Positions 1-5,481 are shown, counted from the stretch's first letter. The stretch is 5,641 nucleotides of DNA from CAIWXH01 sp964555675 (GCA_964555675.1 CAZKTU010000341.1:1-5641), one strand, 5' to 3'. The notes: generated from the letters alone by a model not told the origin. A program made the numbers and translations.

Positions 1-53
1 GCCCACAGGCTCTCTTTGCGGCCGTCCCAGAAGAGCCAGGGGCTGTAGGCCAC
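1..53 (-). pseudogene. Fragment resembling di-haem cytochrome-c peroxidase (MauG/CcpA family), 5'-broken
   Basis: In a different frame from the kinase-like tail, bases 53-3 encode VAYSPWLFWDGRKESLW. This is very close to the conserved FWDGRxxSLxxQALGP stretch of bacterial di-haem cytochrome-c peroxidases, where an N-V-A-Y-type lead-in is also common. These are periplasmic enzymes that reduce H2O2 with electrons from c-type cytochromes. In complete proteins the stretch is internal, after the first CxxCH haem site, so here the family begins mid-protein with no signal peptide or haem motif upstream. The remainder would lie beyond base 1. The codon for V is GTG, but no Shine-Dalgarno precedes it, so a true start is unlikely. 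With only 17 complete codons the assignment is suggestive, not proven. Confidence 0.4.
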
Positions 54-54
54 G

Positions 55-102
55 CGGCGAGGGGCACCGTGCGCCGGTTGGTCGTGTCGACGCCCCTCGC
101 CG
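55..102. repeat. 11-bp perfect inverted repeat at the kinase/peroxidase fragment junction
   Basis: CGGCGAGGGGC at 55-65 is the exact reverse complement of GCCCCTCGCCG at 92-102, with a 26-base loop between. The left arm ends at the point where the histidine-kinase-like tail gives way to the peroxidase-like fragment. It could mark the recombination site, form a hairpin in the transcript, or be chance in GC-rich DNA. There is no T-run on either side, so it is not a standard intrinsic terminator. Confidence 0.5.
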
Positions 103-324
103 TCACCACCTCCAGGCGGCCCCCGAGCTGCTGGGCGCGCTCGCGCAGCCCGACGAGGCCAAAGCCGGCGCCGGCCGTCTGTGCGCCCCGGCCATCGCGG
201 CGGCCGGGCCAGAGACCCTGCTTGCCCAGGATGAAGCGCCGGGCGGTCGTGAGGTCAATCGTGAGCATGTGAGTCTCTGCGATATCAGCTACCGGACGAC
301 CAGCACCTGCCGTTGAAGCCGCTC

Positions 325-1089
325 TCAGTGATGCGGACGAAAGAATTCCTGCACCACCGGGCCGATCGCCTCCGGGACCAGATCGTGGCCCTGACCCGGC
401 AGTGTGCGATAGTGTCCCATCGGCAGGGCATCGGCCAGGGACTGCGCCGCCTGCCGCAGCACCGCAGGGCTCCGCTCGCCATCGATCACGAGCGTCGGGA
501 CGAGGATGGTCTCTATCACGCTGCTCGGCAACGCCCTGAGAATCGTTGACTCGTAGACCAGCGTGTGCGCCATCTGCTCGAGCGCTGGTCGAAACGGCGC
601 ATGGCGTAGCTGCGCGATGATCTCTGCTGGGATGCCGACGGCCTCGCGCTGAAACAACTCGACCGCCTCCCCGCGGCGGTCGGCTGCGATGAGCGCGCTC
701 AGCTGGGGGGCGAGCGCGCCCGCGGTCGTGCCCGTTGGCGGTGGGTCATACAGGGCCAGCCGCGATATCGCACGGCGATCTGCCGCGGCGCGCAGCGCGA
801 GGACTGCCCCGGACGAATAGCCAAAGACGCAGGCCGACCCGCCGACATACGCGATCAGGGCCTCAAGGTCGTCGATCTCCCGCTCGATCGCATAGGGGGT
901 GGTATCACTGCTCGCCCCGCGTCCTCGGCGGTCGTAGGTGATCACGGTGAACTGCGATTCAAGGGCTCGGGCCAGGGGTGCCCCGGTCGTTCGGTCGTTG
1001 AAGGCGCCGACCACCAGGATGACCGCGGGCCCCATACCCGACTGGTCGAACGCGATATGCGTCCCATCACGTGACGTAACCGTTTCCAT
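325..1089 (-). CDS. Alpha/beta fold hydrolase
   Basis: A 254-residue cytoplasmic hydrolase of the alpha/beta superfamily, a usual length for single-domain members. The N-terminal strand pair (TSRDGTHIAFDQSG, about 5-18) precedes the first core strand VILVVGAF (23-30). TYDRRGRGAS (51-60) is the conserved loop, and GYSSG (90-94) is the nucleophile elbow with Ser92. A helical lid spans about 120-190. TLVIDGERSP (199-208) is the strand that normally carries the acid; D203 or E205 could serve, and neither sits in the classic GxxD position. His235 in GQGHD completes the triad. The lack of a signal peptide and the intact Ser and His suggest an active esterase-like enzyme of unknown substrate. I chose ATG 1089 because AGGGA lies 7 bases upstream and the core motif METVTSRDG starts there; the frame stays open to 1281 but that extension overlaps the DUF1801 gene and looks non-coding. 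It lies 151 bases downstream of that gene on the same strand. Confidence 0.9.
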   Translation of the reverse strand: METVTSRDGTHIAFDQSGMGPAVILVVGAFNDRTTGAPLARALESQFTVITYDRRGRGASSDTTPYAIEREIDDLEALIAYVGGSACVFGYSSGAVLALRAAADRRAISRLALYDPPPTGTTAGALAPQLSALIAADRRGEAVELFQREAVGIPAEIIAQLRHAPFRPALEQMAHTLVYESTILRALPSSVIETILVPTLVIDGERSPAVLRQAAQSLADALPMGHYRTLPGQGHDLVPEAIGPVVQEFFRPHH

Positions 1090-1240
1090 CGTCCGTTCCC
1101 TTTGTGTAACGGCAGCGCGCCCATCCGTCAGGATTGCAGCGCCCACACCTCGGCGGCCCCGAGCCGGGCTTGCGGCATGGTCGCGACGACCTGAATGGCC
1201 GGGGAAGCTGCCTCCCAGTATGGGCAGGGCGTAGAACTCG

Positions 1241-1837
1241 TCAAGACAGCTGTGCGATCCACTGTTGCAGCAACGCCACAAGAGCGTCTCGGTGGGTATC
1301 GATGGCTGCCATATGGGCGAAGGTGACGATGGCGCGGTCAGGCGCCGCCCACGTCAGGAGTCCGGCTGGGTCATCCACGCTCATGGCGGCAGGGTTCGCC
1401 CTCACCTTCGCGCCGGTGTGCAAGACGACCTGCACGGTCGTCTCAGGCCGAAGCTTGAAGGTCGCGAAGTGGTCGGCCAGCGCAAAGCTAGGCGCGTTCC
1501 ACTTGATGCTCTCGCGGATGCGCGGGTCGGCGCTGAGAATGAGGGCGCGAACCGCTTCGATCTCGGCCTTGCGTGGGTGCTCCAGCTGCGCCAGGAAGGT
1601 GGCGACATCAGCCCCAGGCCCGCCGCCGGCAAACGCCAGTCCCTGGGCGGCCAGGGCCTCGCGGAGCTGGCCAAGAGCCTTCGGGCCCATCCCGTGCAGC
1701 TTCAGCAGCTCCGCCTCACTGGCCGCGCTCAGTTGCGCAAGGCTCGTGTAGCCCGCGCCCACAAGGGCGCGGCGCGCGGGCGCAGCAAGGGCTGTCGGCA
1801 GGTCGCTTGCCTGGTTCGCGCTGTAGTTCCGGGTCAT
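1241..1837 (-). CDS. Helix-hairpin-helix (RNAP alpha-CTD-like) plus DUF1801 protein
   Basis: A 198-residue soluble protein of two parts. Residues about 13-68 (LAAPARRALVGAGYTSL, then LHGMGPKALGQLREAL) match the helix-hairpin-helix fold seen in the RNA polymerase alpha C-terminal domain; GMGPKAL is the hairpin. After a glycine-rich linker (70-76), residues about 78-192 are a DUF1801 (YdhG-like) domain. It shows HPRKAEIEAVRALIL, IRESIKWNAPSFAL with the typical K-W-x-x-P-x-F core (112-118), FATFKL, and VQVVLHTGAK. DUF1801 has no settled biochemical role. The hairpin domain suggests contact with DNA or protein, but this is inference. The ATG at 1837 is well supported by AGAGGAAAA about 7 bases upstream. 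It is preceded by a 435-base stretch without a convincing gene, so it is probably transcribed from its own promoter, and may run on into the hydrolase 151 bases below. Confidence 0.88.
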   Translation of the reverse strand: MTRNYSANQASDLPTALAAPARRALVGAGYTSLAQLSAASEAELLKLHGMGPKALGQLREALAAQGLAFAGGGPGADVATFLAQLEHPRKAEIEAVRALILSADPRIRESIKWNAPSFALADHFATFKLRPETTVQVVLHTGAKVRANPAAMSVDDPAGLLTWAAPDRAIVTFAHMAAIDTHRDALVALLQQWIAQLS

Positions 1838-2115
1838 CGCTTTTCCTCTGTGTGCACCGCGAAGCGCAGGTGTGTCGCAAACGGCGACTCAATCGGTGAC
1901 GAATGTGAAGGTCGTCGGCCCTCTGACCAGCTTTGGCCGCGCACGTCGTTCTTTCTGGTCAGCTGCCGCGCGCCGGGGCCTGCACTGGGCCTTCGCGCGC
2001 AGCGGCGGCAGAATTGCCGCTCCATCAGGTAGTCGTCCGGCCAGCGCGCGGATCGACAGGCGCCGTGAAACGTACGCTGTTCGCGCACCTCTGCCGACGC
2101 ACTGTAACACGCGTG
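1838..2115. other. Gene-free region upstream of the DUF1801 gene
   Basis: Several frames are open here, but their translations are arginine- and serine-rich with no recognisable motif, so I call no gene. It holds the Shine-Dalgarno of the DUF1801 gene (GAGGA at 1844-1848, minus) and one 8-bp dyad (1923-1962). I found no convincing -35/-10 pair: the best -35 look-alike (TTCACA, minus) has no -10 at a proper distance. Confidence 0.5.
1923..1962. repeat. 8-bp inverted repeat CTGACCAG / CTGGTCAG
   Basis: CTGACCAG (1923-1930) and CTGGTCAG (1955-1962) are perfect reverse complements separated by 24 bases, centred about 105 bases upstream of the DUF1801 start. The spacing of about three helical turns would suit a dimeric or looping regulator, but arms of this length can arise by chance. 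Confidence 0.35.
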
Positions 2116-2272
2116 CTAGGCAACCGCCGCGCCGAGCCGCGGCAGCTCCTCATGCAATGCACGGAGCTCGTGGATCATGAGCGGCAGCTTGTAGGCACTG
2201 GGGATGATCACGTGCGAGAGGGCTAGTCCGCGCAGGGCCGCGGCTCGCCGCGCCAGCGGGTGCGACGCGCTA
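2116..2272 (-). pseudogene. Unidentified C-terminal coding remnant
   Basis: One minus frame, different from the AraC gene, reads like real protein up to a TAG at 2116-2118. It contains RGLALSHVIIPSAYKLPLM and then IHELRALHEELPRL, and most codons end in G or C as in the neighbouring genes. The frame is open back to a TGA near 2362, inside the AraC gene, but contains no ATG apart from an internal one at 2178. A TTG (2286) or GTG (2211) has no Shine-Dalgarno. The sequence starts looking protein-like just after the AraC stop. I do not recognise the family. It is best read as the 3' end of a lost gene, or of one broken by frameshift or deletion. It could instead be chance coding bias in high-GC DNA. 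Confidence 0.35.
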
Positions 2273-3235
2273 TCACTGCTCGGCAACCGGTGGCGGAGGT
2301 GCGCCCAGCAGGCGCTGGTAGGTGCCGGGGGTGACGCCGAGCTGCTGGCGGAAGTGGCGGGTCATATGGCTCTGGCTGGCGAAGCCGCAGGCAAGGGCGA
2401 TGCCCAGCAGTGGCAGTCGGCCCTCGCGCAGGAGCTGCTGCGCCCCCTCCACCCGCTGTCGCAGCACGAACTGGTAGGGGCTCGCGCCGGTGGCCGCGCG
2501 GAAGAGGCGCGCGAAGTGGTAGGGGCTGTAGCCGGCCTGTGTCGCCAGGGCTTCCAGGGTGAGGGGCTGCGTCAGGTTGGCCTGGATGTAGTCGACCACG
2601 CGCTGGAGCTGCGGTGCGCTCAGCCGCTGGGGCTGAGCGGCGGGGGCGCCTCGGGCACTCTGGTGACGGAGGATGTGTGCAAGCACGAGCTGCACGGCGG
2701 TCTGGGCTGCGACACTTTCGGCGGGCGTCGCCTGTGCGAGCATCCCGGCGAGCGCGGCGCATAGCTGCGCCAGGAGCGGGTCGCGAAGGCCCACGCGCTC
2801 GATGAGCGTCTGCGCGGCCGGGTCGCCGCGCTTGAGCGCCGCGGCGCTCTGCAGCACCGCGGACGGCTGCACCTGGAGGTGCATGGTGCGCATCGGTGCC
2901 TGTGAGCCAGCCCACCAGCGCAGCTCGTAGGGCGCCCGGCCGGGCGGGCGGAGGAAGAGGTCGCCGGGGTGCAGGGTGTACACCTCCCAGGGCCCGTCGA
3001 GGCGGCGCTGCTCGACCTGCATCACTCCCTGGGTGACCATCACGAGCGTCAGGGCCGGCGTGTCGGGTGCGCGCCAGTGCTCCATCACCGGCGGCTCGTC
3101 GAAGGTGCGGACCGTGAAGCCCTCCCAGCCCAGCTCCTCGCTGCTCCGAAGCAGCCGCGGCGCATCAAGCGGCGGCGCTGGTCGCTCACTGCTCTGCCTC
3201 GCGGCCCTGGCCCGTACGGCTAGCGATAGGGTCAT
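2273..3235 (-). CDS. AraC family transcriptional regulator
   Basis: A 320-residue DNA-binding regulator with the full AraC plan. An N-terminal cupin-like sensing domain spans about 40-120: TLVMVTQGVMQVEQ, then LHPGDLFLRPPGRAPYELRW, the usual PGDLxLxxPG turn. A helical linker (130-195) follows. Two helix-turn-helix units fill about 210-310: LTLEALATQAGYSPYHFARLF (226-246) and LLGIALACGFASQSHMTRHF (276-295), then GVTPGTYQRLL, the family signature end. The C-terminus is proline-rich (GAPPPPVAEQ). I chose ATG 3235 because AAGGAA lies 6 bases upstream; a GTG six codons earlier (3253) also opens the frame but has a poorer site. It follows the VOC gene by 57 bases with no terminator, so the two are probably co-transcribed. 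AraC proteins of this type usually activate a nearby gene in response to a small molecule. The ligand and target are not visible. Confidence 0.93.
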   Translation of the reverse strand: MTLSLAVRARAARQSSERPAPPLDAPRLLRSSEELGWEGFTVRTFDEPPVMEHWRAPDTPALTLVMVTQGVMQVEQRRLDGPWEVYTLHPGDLFLRPPGRAPYELRWWAGSQAPMRTMHLQVQPSAVLQSAAALKRGDPAAQTLIERVGLRDPLLAQLCAALAGMLAQATPAESVAAQTAVQLVLAHILRHQSARGAPAAQPQRLSAPQLQRVVDYIQANLTQPLTLEALATQAGYSPYHFARLFRAATGASPYQFVLRQRVEGAQQLLREGRLPLLGIALACGFASQSHMTRHFRQQLGVTPGTYQRLLGAPPPPVAEQ

Positions 3236-3292
3236 CCTGCGTTCCTTGATCACAGCGCGGCTGGCTGCCCACGGCGCCGCCGAAGGGTTGGC

Positions 3293-3712
3293 TTAGGCGT
3301 CCGCCGCGATTTCCCAGATATGGCCGGCAGGGTCCTGGAAGCTGGCGGTGCGCACCCCCCATGGGCGGTCCAGCGGCCCGTTCAGCAGCGTCACGCCGCG
3401 CCGTCGTAGCTCCGCGCAGCGCGCGTCGACGTCGTCGACCGGAATGGTGAAGACGGCGCGGGCCCCTGCCGTGGCGCTCCCGACCGGCGCAGGCTCGACC
3501 AGCTCCGGCGCCGAGGCGACCAGCAGCAGGTTGAGCTGCGTCTGCCCGAAGCGAAACACCGCCGAGTCATGGCTCTCGAAGATCACGGGCAGGTCGAAGG
3601 CTGACTGGTAGAAGGCTCGCGCGCGCTCGAGATCCTCCACGAAAAGGGTGATTGTCTGCACGCCCTGAGGCCAACTCCGCCCGTCTGAGGTCTGTTCAGT
3701 CATCGTATCCAT
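3293..3712 (-). CDS. VOC family protein (glyoxalase/bleomycin-resistance-like)
   Basis: A 139-residue single vicinal-oxygen-chelate protein with two beta-alpha-beta-beta-beta modules. Module 1 spans about 18-66: VQTITLFVEDLERARAFYQ, then FDLPVIFES, VFRFGQTQLNLLL. Module 2 spans about 86-137: ARAVFTIPVDDVDARCAELR, GVTLLNGP, GVRTASFQDPAGHIWEIA. The DPxGHxWE ending, with Glu135, is the most conserved family signature. The other usual metal-ligand positions are not His/Glu (Gln/Thr in the first strand, Asn in QLNL), so this may be a binding protein or a metal-poor variant, not a classical glyoxalase I. These proteins work as homodimers in the cytoplasm. Start: ATG 3712 has GGAGAG 8 bases upstream; the second Met (3703) is too far from it. 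The open frame continues upstream to 3973 with no protein-like content. The AraC gene lies 57 bases downstream, suggesting a regulator-enzyme pair. Confidence 0.9.
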   Translation of the reverse strand: MDTMTEQTSDGRSWPQGVQTITLFVEDLERARAFYQSAFDLPVIFESHDSAVFRFGQTQLNLLLVASAPELVEPAPVGSATAGARAVFTIPVDDVDARCAELRRRGVTLLNGPLDRPWGVRTASFQDPAGHIWEIAADA

Positions 3713-4117
3713 GGCGCTCGCTCTCCGCTGTAGCTCCGTGCTCGGCCTGCCATCGCAGCGAATGCCATTGCCGAGTGGGGCGTGACACGCACTGCGCCAG
3801 CCAGACGAGCACCAATCGGGCCAAGAGCACACTGTACCATCGTTCAGCGATACGCCCTTGTCTATTCGTGCGGCACCACCGGTGCAAGCTGCCTGAGCAC
3901 CATGAGGTGAGCCGGCGTGGCTTCGACGAGCGCTCCCGAGCATAGCAGGCCGGCTGTGACGTGGTTTGTCCAATCGTGCGAAGGTTCGCGCTGTCTACTA
4001 TAGGGAGCGCGGCCATGAGGCAGGCCCCGCCGCTTCACCAGGCCACCGGGGCATGCCTTCGTGGCCCTAACCAGGCCGCTCGGGAAGCTCCTCGAACGTC
4101 ACAGGCAGCCGCTGCGC
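3713..4117. other. Gene-free region upstream of the VOC-AraC pair
   Basis: This is 405 bases between the hydrolase stop and the VOC start. Open frames on both strands give cysteine-, serine- and arginine-rich translations without motifs. It should carry the promoter of the VOC-AraC unit. The best candidate is an extended -10, TGCTATGCT (minus, 3947-3939), without a good -35 and about 220 bases from the start codon. A weaker pair is TTGCAC, 17 bases, TAGACA, overlapping the small hairpin GCACC-ACC-GGTGC. An 8-base direct repeat, ACCAGGCC, occurs at 4037-4044 and 4070-4077. A short minus frame ending near 3855 (GALVEATPAHLMVLRQLAPV) looks mildly protein-like but is too short to call. No hairpin with a T-run follows the upstream hydrolase. 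Confidence 0.5.
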
Positions 4118-4951
4118 CTACTGACTCCGGACGAAGGCCAGCAGGTCGTCGGCGAGCCGCTGCCGCTCGGTGAGGAACAGCCCGTGCGGCGCGCCCTGGT
4201 AGACCCGCAGCTCGCTACCGGCCATCGCCTGCGCGGTCCGCCGTCCGGTTAGCTCCAGCGGCGCGTTCTGGTCGGCGTCGCCGTGGATGACCAGCGTCGG
4301 CACGTTGATGGCGGCGAGGTCCGACCGAAAGTCGGTGGTGGAGTATGCGCGAAAGCAGGCGGAGGCCACCGGCGGCGGGGTCTGGAGGATGAGCTGCACC
4401 GCCCAGTCGCGCAGCGGCGCGGAGAGCGATGCGGGCCCAGGCCAGGTCGTCCCCTCGCCGAAGAAGCGCCCCGCGCCCTCGACAAAGTAGCGCGGCGCGT
4501 CCTCAACCAGGCGGGCCAGGTGCTGCGCGAAATAGGCCTCCGGTGCCCCGCCGGGGTTGTCTGCCGTCTGGAGCAGGAACGGTGTGATGGGGCTCACCAG
4601 GACGGCGCGGGCGACGCGCCTGTCCCCGTGGCGGGCGAGGTAGCGGGCGATCTCGCCGCAGCCCATCGAGTGCCCGACCAGTGTCACCCTGCGCAGGTCG
4701 CGCCGCTCGAGAACCGCGGCGAGGTCGTCCGCCAGCGTGTCGAAGTCGTACCCCCGCCCCGGGTCGTCCGAGCGGCCGTGGCCGCGCCGGTCGTAGGTGA
4801 TACAGCGCAGCCCCTGCGCGACGAGGGGCTGCACCTGGTACGCCCACATCTCGCCGCTCAGCGCCCAGCTGCTCACGAAGACGACGGCCTCCCCGTCGCC
4901 CCAGTCGCGGGCGAAGAGCTGTGTCCCATCCCTGGCCTCGATCATCGGCAT
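4118..4951 (-). CDS. Alpha/beta hydrolase, cofactor-free chloroperoxidase/arylesterase type
   Basis: A 277-residue hydrolase close in length and motifs to non-haem chloroperoxidases and related arylesterases. These enzymes cleave esters and can form peracids from carboxylic acids and H2O2; many are annotated as haloperoxidases on this side reaction. MIEARDGTQLFARDWG (3-18) is the front. VVFVSSWALSGEMW (23-36) is the oxyanion loop, where the family usually has His in place of the first Ser. CITYDRRGHGRSD (50-62) is followed by the nucleophile elbow GHSMG (93-97) with Ser95. LVSPITPFLL and DNPGG (118-134) are typical of the subgroup. VIHGDADQNAP (221-231) supplies Asp227, and GAPHGLF (253-259) supplies His256, so the triad is intact. 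No signal peptide is present, so it is cytoplasmic. ATG 4951 is fixed by AGGAGG (4957-4962) 5 bases upstream; the open frame up to 5260 overlaps the membrane gene and is spurious. It is preceded by a structured gap with a 13-bp dyad. Confidence 0.93.
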   Translation of the reverse strand: MPMIEARDGTQLFARDWGDGEAVVFVSSWALSGEMWAYQVQPLVAQGLRCITYDRRGHGRSDDPGRGYDFDTLADDLAAVLERRDLRRVTLVGHSMGCGEIARYLARHGDRRVARAVLVSPITPFLLQTADNPGGAPEAYFAQHLARLVEDAPRYFVEGAGRFFGEGTTWPGPASLSAPLRDWAVQLILQTPPPVASACFRAYSTTDFRSDLAAINVPTLVIHGDADQNAPLELTGRRTAQAMAGSELRVYQGAPHGLFLTERQRLADDLLAFVRSQ

Positions 4952-4980
4952 CCTGTCCTCCTCGGGGCGTTGCGCCCATC

Positions 4981-5024
4981 GCAACCGCTGTTGCCGCACC
5001 GCAAGCCGGCGTTCTGCGCGCCGG
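4981..5024 (-). other. Two short hairpins in the hydrolase leader
   Basis: GCAAC-CGCT-GTTGC (4981-4994) is a 5-bp stem with a 4-base loop. CCGGCG (5006-5011) pairs with CGCCGG (5019-5024) around a 7-base loop. The second shares bases 5022-5024 with the arm of the 13-bp dyad, so the two stems cannot both form fully. They lie 30-70 bases before the hydrolase start. They may shape the leader RNA; in GC-rich DNA such stems are also common by chance. Confidence 0.3.
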
Positions 5025-5058
5025 TCACCCTGATAGCTTGACCACATCAGGGTGACCG
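5022..5058. promoter_or_regulatory. 13-bp perfect inverted repeat, candidate operator upstream of the hydrolase gene
   Basis: CGGTCACCCTGAT (5022-5034) and ATCAGGGTGACCG (5046-5058) are perfect reverse complements around an 11-base loop. They lie 71-107 bases before the hydrolase ATG and 24 bases after the membrane-gene stop. The GTGAC/GTCAC element appears a third time directly beside it (5059-5063, making GTGAC-C-GTCAC). The loop on the minus strand contains TATCAG, a possible -10. No T-run follows the stem in either direction, so a standard terminator is unlikely. An operator for a dimeric regulator fits best; a U-less terminator hairpin after the membrane gene is the alternative. Confidence 0.5.
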
Positions 5059-5082
5059 TCACGGCTAGCTTGTCGCCCTGCG

Positions 5083-5481
5083 CTAGGCTGCCCTTACCTC
5101 GCCCCGCAGCCCCTTGATCTGGAGCGCCGCGAGGCCCGCCACGACCGCCGCCTGGGCGAGGACGAACCCGGCCCCAAACAGGTTCGGCGCAACCCAGCCC
5201 GCGACGAGTATCGCCACGCTGTCGAGCGCCCAGAGCGCGTTGATCAGGACGACCGTCCACGCCGCGGCCCGCGGCAGCCGCCCACGCATCGCCACGGCGG
5301 CGACGAAGGCGGCGAAGGGCAGGAGCGCCAGGCCCGCGAATCGCAGCAGCGGCTCTGGCAGCTGAAGCAGGTCGCTCAGCAGGCTCGCCCCCGCGGCCAT
5401 CAGCACCCCGGTCGCGCCGCTGATCACCGCGTCGGCCAGGAGCGCCCTCCGCAGCAGCGTCTCGTTCGTCTGGTGTTTCAT
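5083..5481 (-). CDS. Small four-helix integral membrane protein, function unknown
   Basis: This is a 132-residue protein dominated by four predicted membrane helices, at about 12-36, 45-66, 72-97 and 101-122. The short loops are LLQLPEP (38-44), RGRLPRA (66-72) and VAPN (97-100). The N-terminus (MKHQTNETLLRR) and C-terminus (KGLRGEVRAA) are hydrophilic and basic, consistent with both ends in the cytoplasm. It resembles the uncharacterised small membrane proteins of many high-GC bacteria that start with a charged RRAL-type stretch and share an LLRxAGLxLLPFAA motif in helix 2 (here 46-58). Asp17 and Asp87 are the only acidic residues in the membrane segments. No catalytic or transport signature is visible. 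The ATG at 5481 has AAGGAGGG 5-6 bases upstream. An upstream ATG (5499) would swallow that ribosome site. It is divergent from the gene at 5616, and that arrangement suggests regulation by the shared promoter region. Confidence 0.85.
   Translation of the reverse strand: MKHQTNETLLRRALLADAVISGATGVLMAAGASLLSDLLQLPEPLLRFAGLALLPFAAFVAAVAMRGRLPRAAAWTVVLINALWALDSVAILVAGWVAPNLFGAGFVLAQAAVVAGLAALQIKGLRGEVRAA

Larger units (their letters stand above)
1..268 (-). pseudogene. Chimeric ORF: YcaQ-like winged-helix N-terminus joined to histidine kinase C-terminus (runs off window)
   Basis: An ATG at 268-266 opens a frame that stays open for 89 codons to the window edge. Residues 1-24 (MLTIDLTTARRFILGKQG, then LWPGRR) read like the first helix of the winged-helix DNA-binding proteins related to the crosslink-repair glycosylase YcaQ. 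From residue 25 (base 196) the text changes to the end of a HATPase_c domain: DGRGA resembles the G1 box, GFGLVGLRERAQQLGG (35-50) is the hallmark of NarL-type sensor kinases, and GVDTTNRRTVPLAA (59-72) aligns with the usual GxGTxVRVxVPL ending, with the G2 glycine replaced. Neither protein is complete: the glycosylase lacks its body, and the kinase lacks its sensor and phosphoacceptor histidine. A working product is unlikely. The start has only a weak GAGA Shine-Dalgarno. It lies 56 bases after the alpha/beta hydrolase stop on the same strand. It could be a recombination scar or an assembly join. Both family matches are from motif memory. Confidence 0.55.

Noticed and set aside
66..91. An invertible switch made by flipping the loop of the 11-bp inverted repeat
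   Set aside because: The present orientation already aligns residue for residue with a histidine kinase C-terminus; no recombinase or known inversion-site sequence is present.
1103..1131. CTGACG-N17-TACACA (minus) as a promoter for the alpha/beta hydrolase
   Set aside because: The implied start would lie inside or after the Shine-Dalgarno and leave almost no leader, which contradicts the clear ribosome site.
1090..1281. N-terminal extension of the alpha/beta hydrolase frame up to 1281
   Set aside because: It overlaps the DUF1801 gene, has no ribosome site, and the translation has no family similarity; ATG 1089 has a Shine-Dalgarno and begins the conserved fold.
1134..2032. Long plus-strand open frames opposite the DUF1801 gene
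   Set aside because: They mirror a well-supported gene and give low-complexity Arg/Ala/Ser-rich products, as is usual for antisense frames in GC-rich DNA.
3713..3973. N-terminal extension of the VOC frame
   Set aside because: It would give about 87 extra residues with no domain, while the VOC fold starts at residue 18 from ATG 3712.
3997..4007. ACTATAGGGAG, identical to the start-site half of the T7 RNA polymerase promoter
   Set aside because: The upstream half (TAATACGACTC) is absent, so it would not be a functional T7 promoter. No other vector or phage sequence is present, and an 11-base match alone is weak.
4283..5041. 252-codon plus-strand open frame opposite the hydrolase
   Set aside because: It is antisense to an intact, motif-complete hydrolase and shows no motif of its own.
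4952..5260. N-terminal extension of the chloroperoxidase-like frame
   Set aside because: It runs through the membrane-protein gene, is Arg/Gly-rich, and the ATG at 4951 has an ideal AGGAGG.
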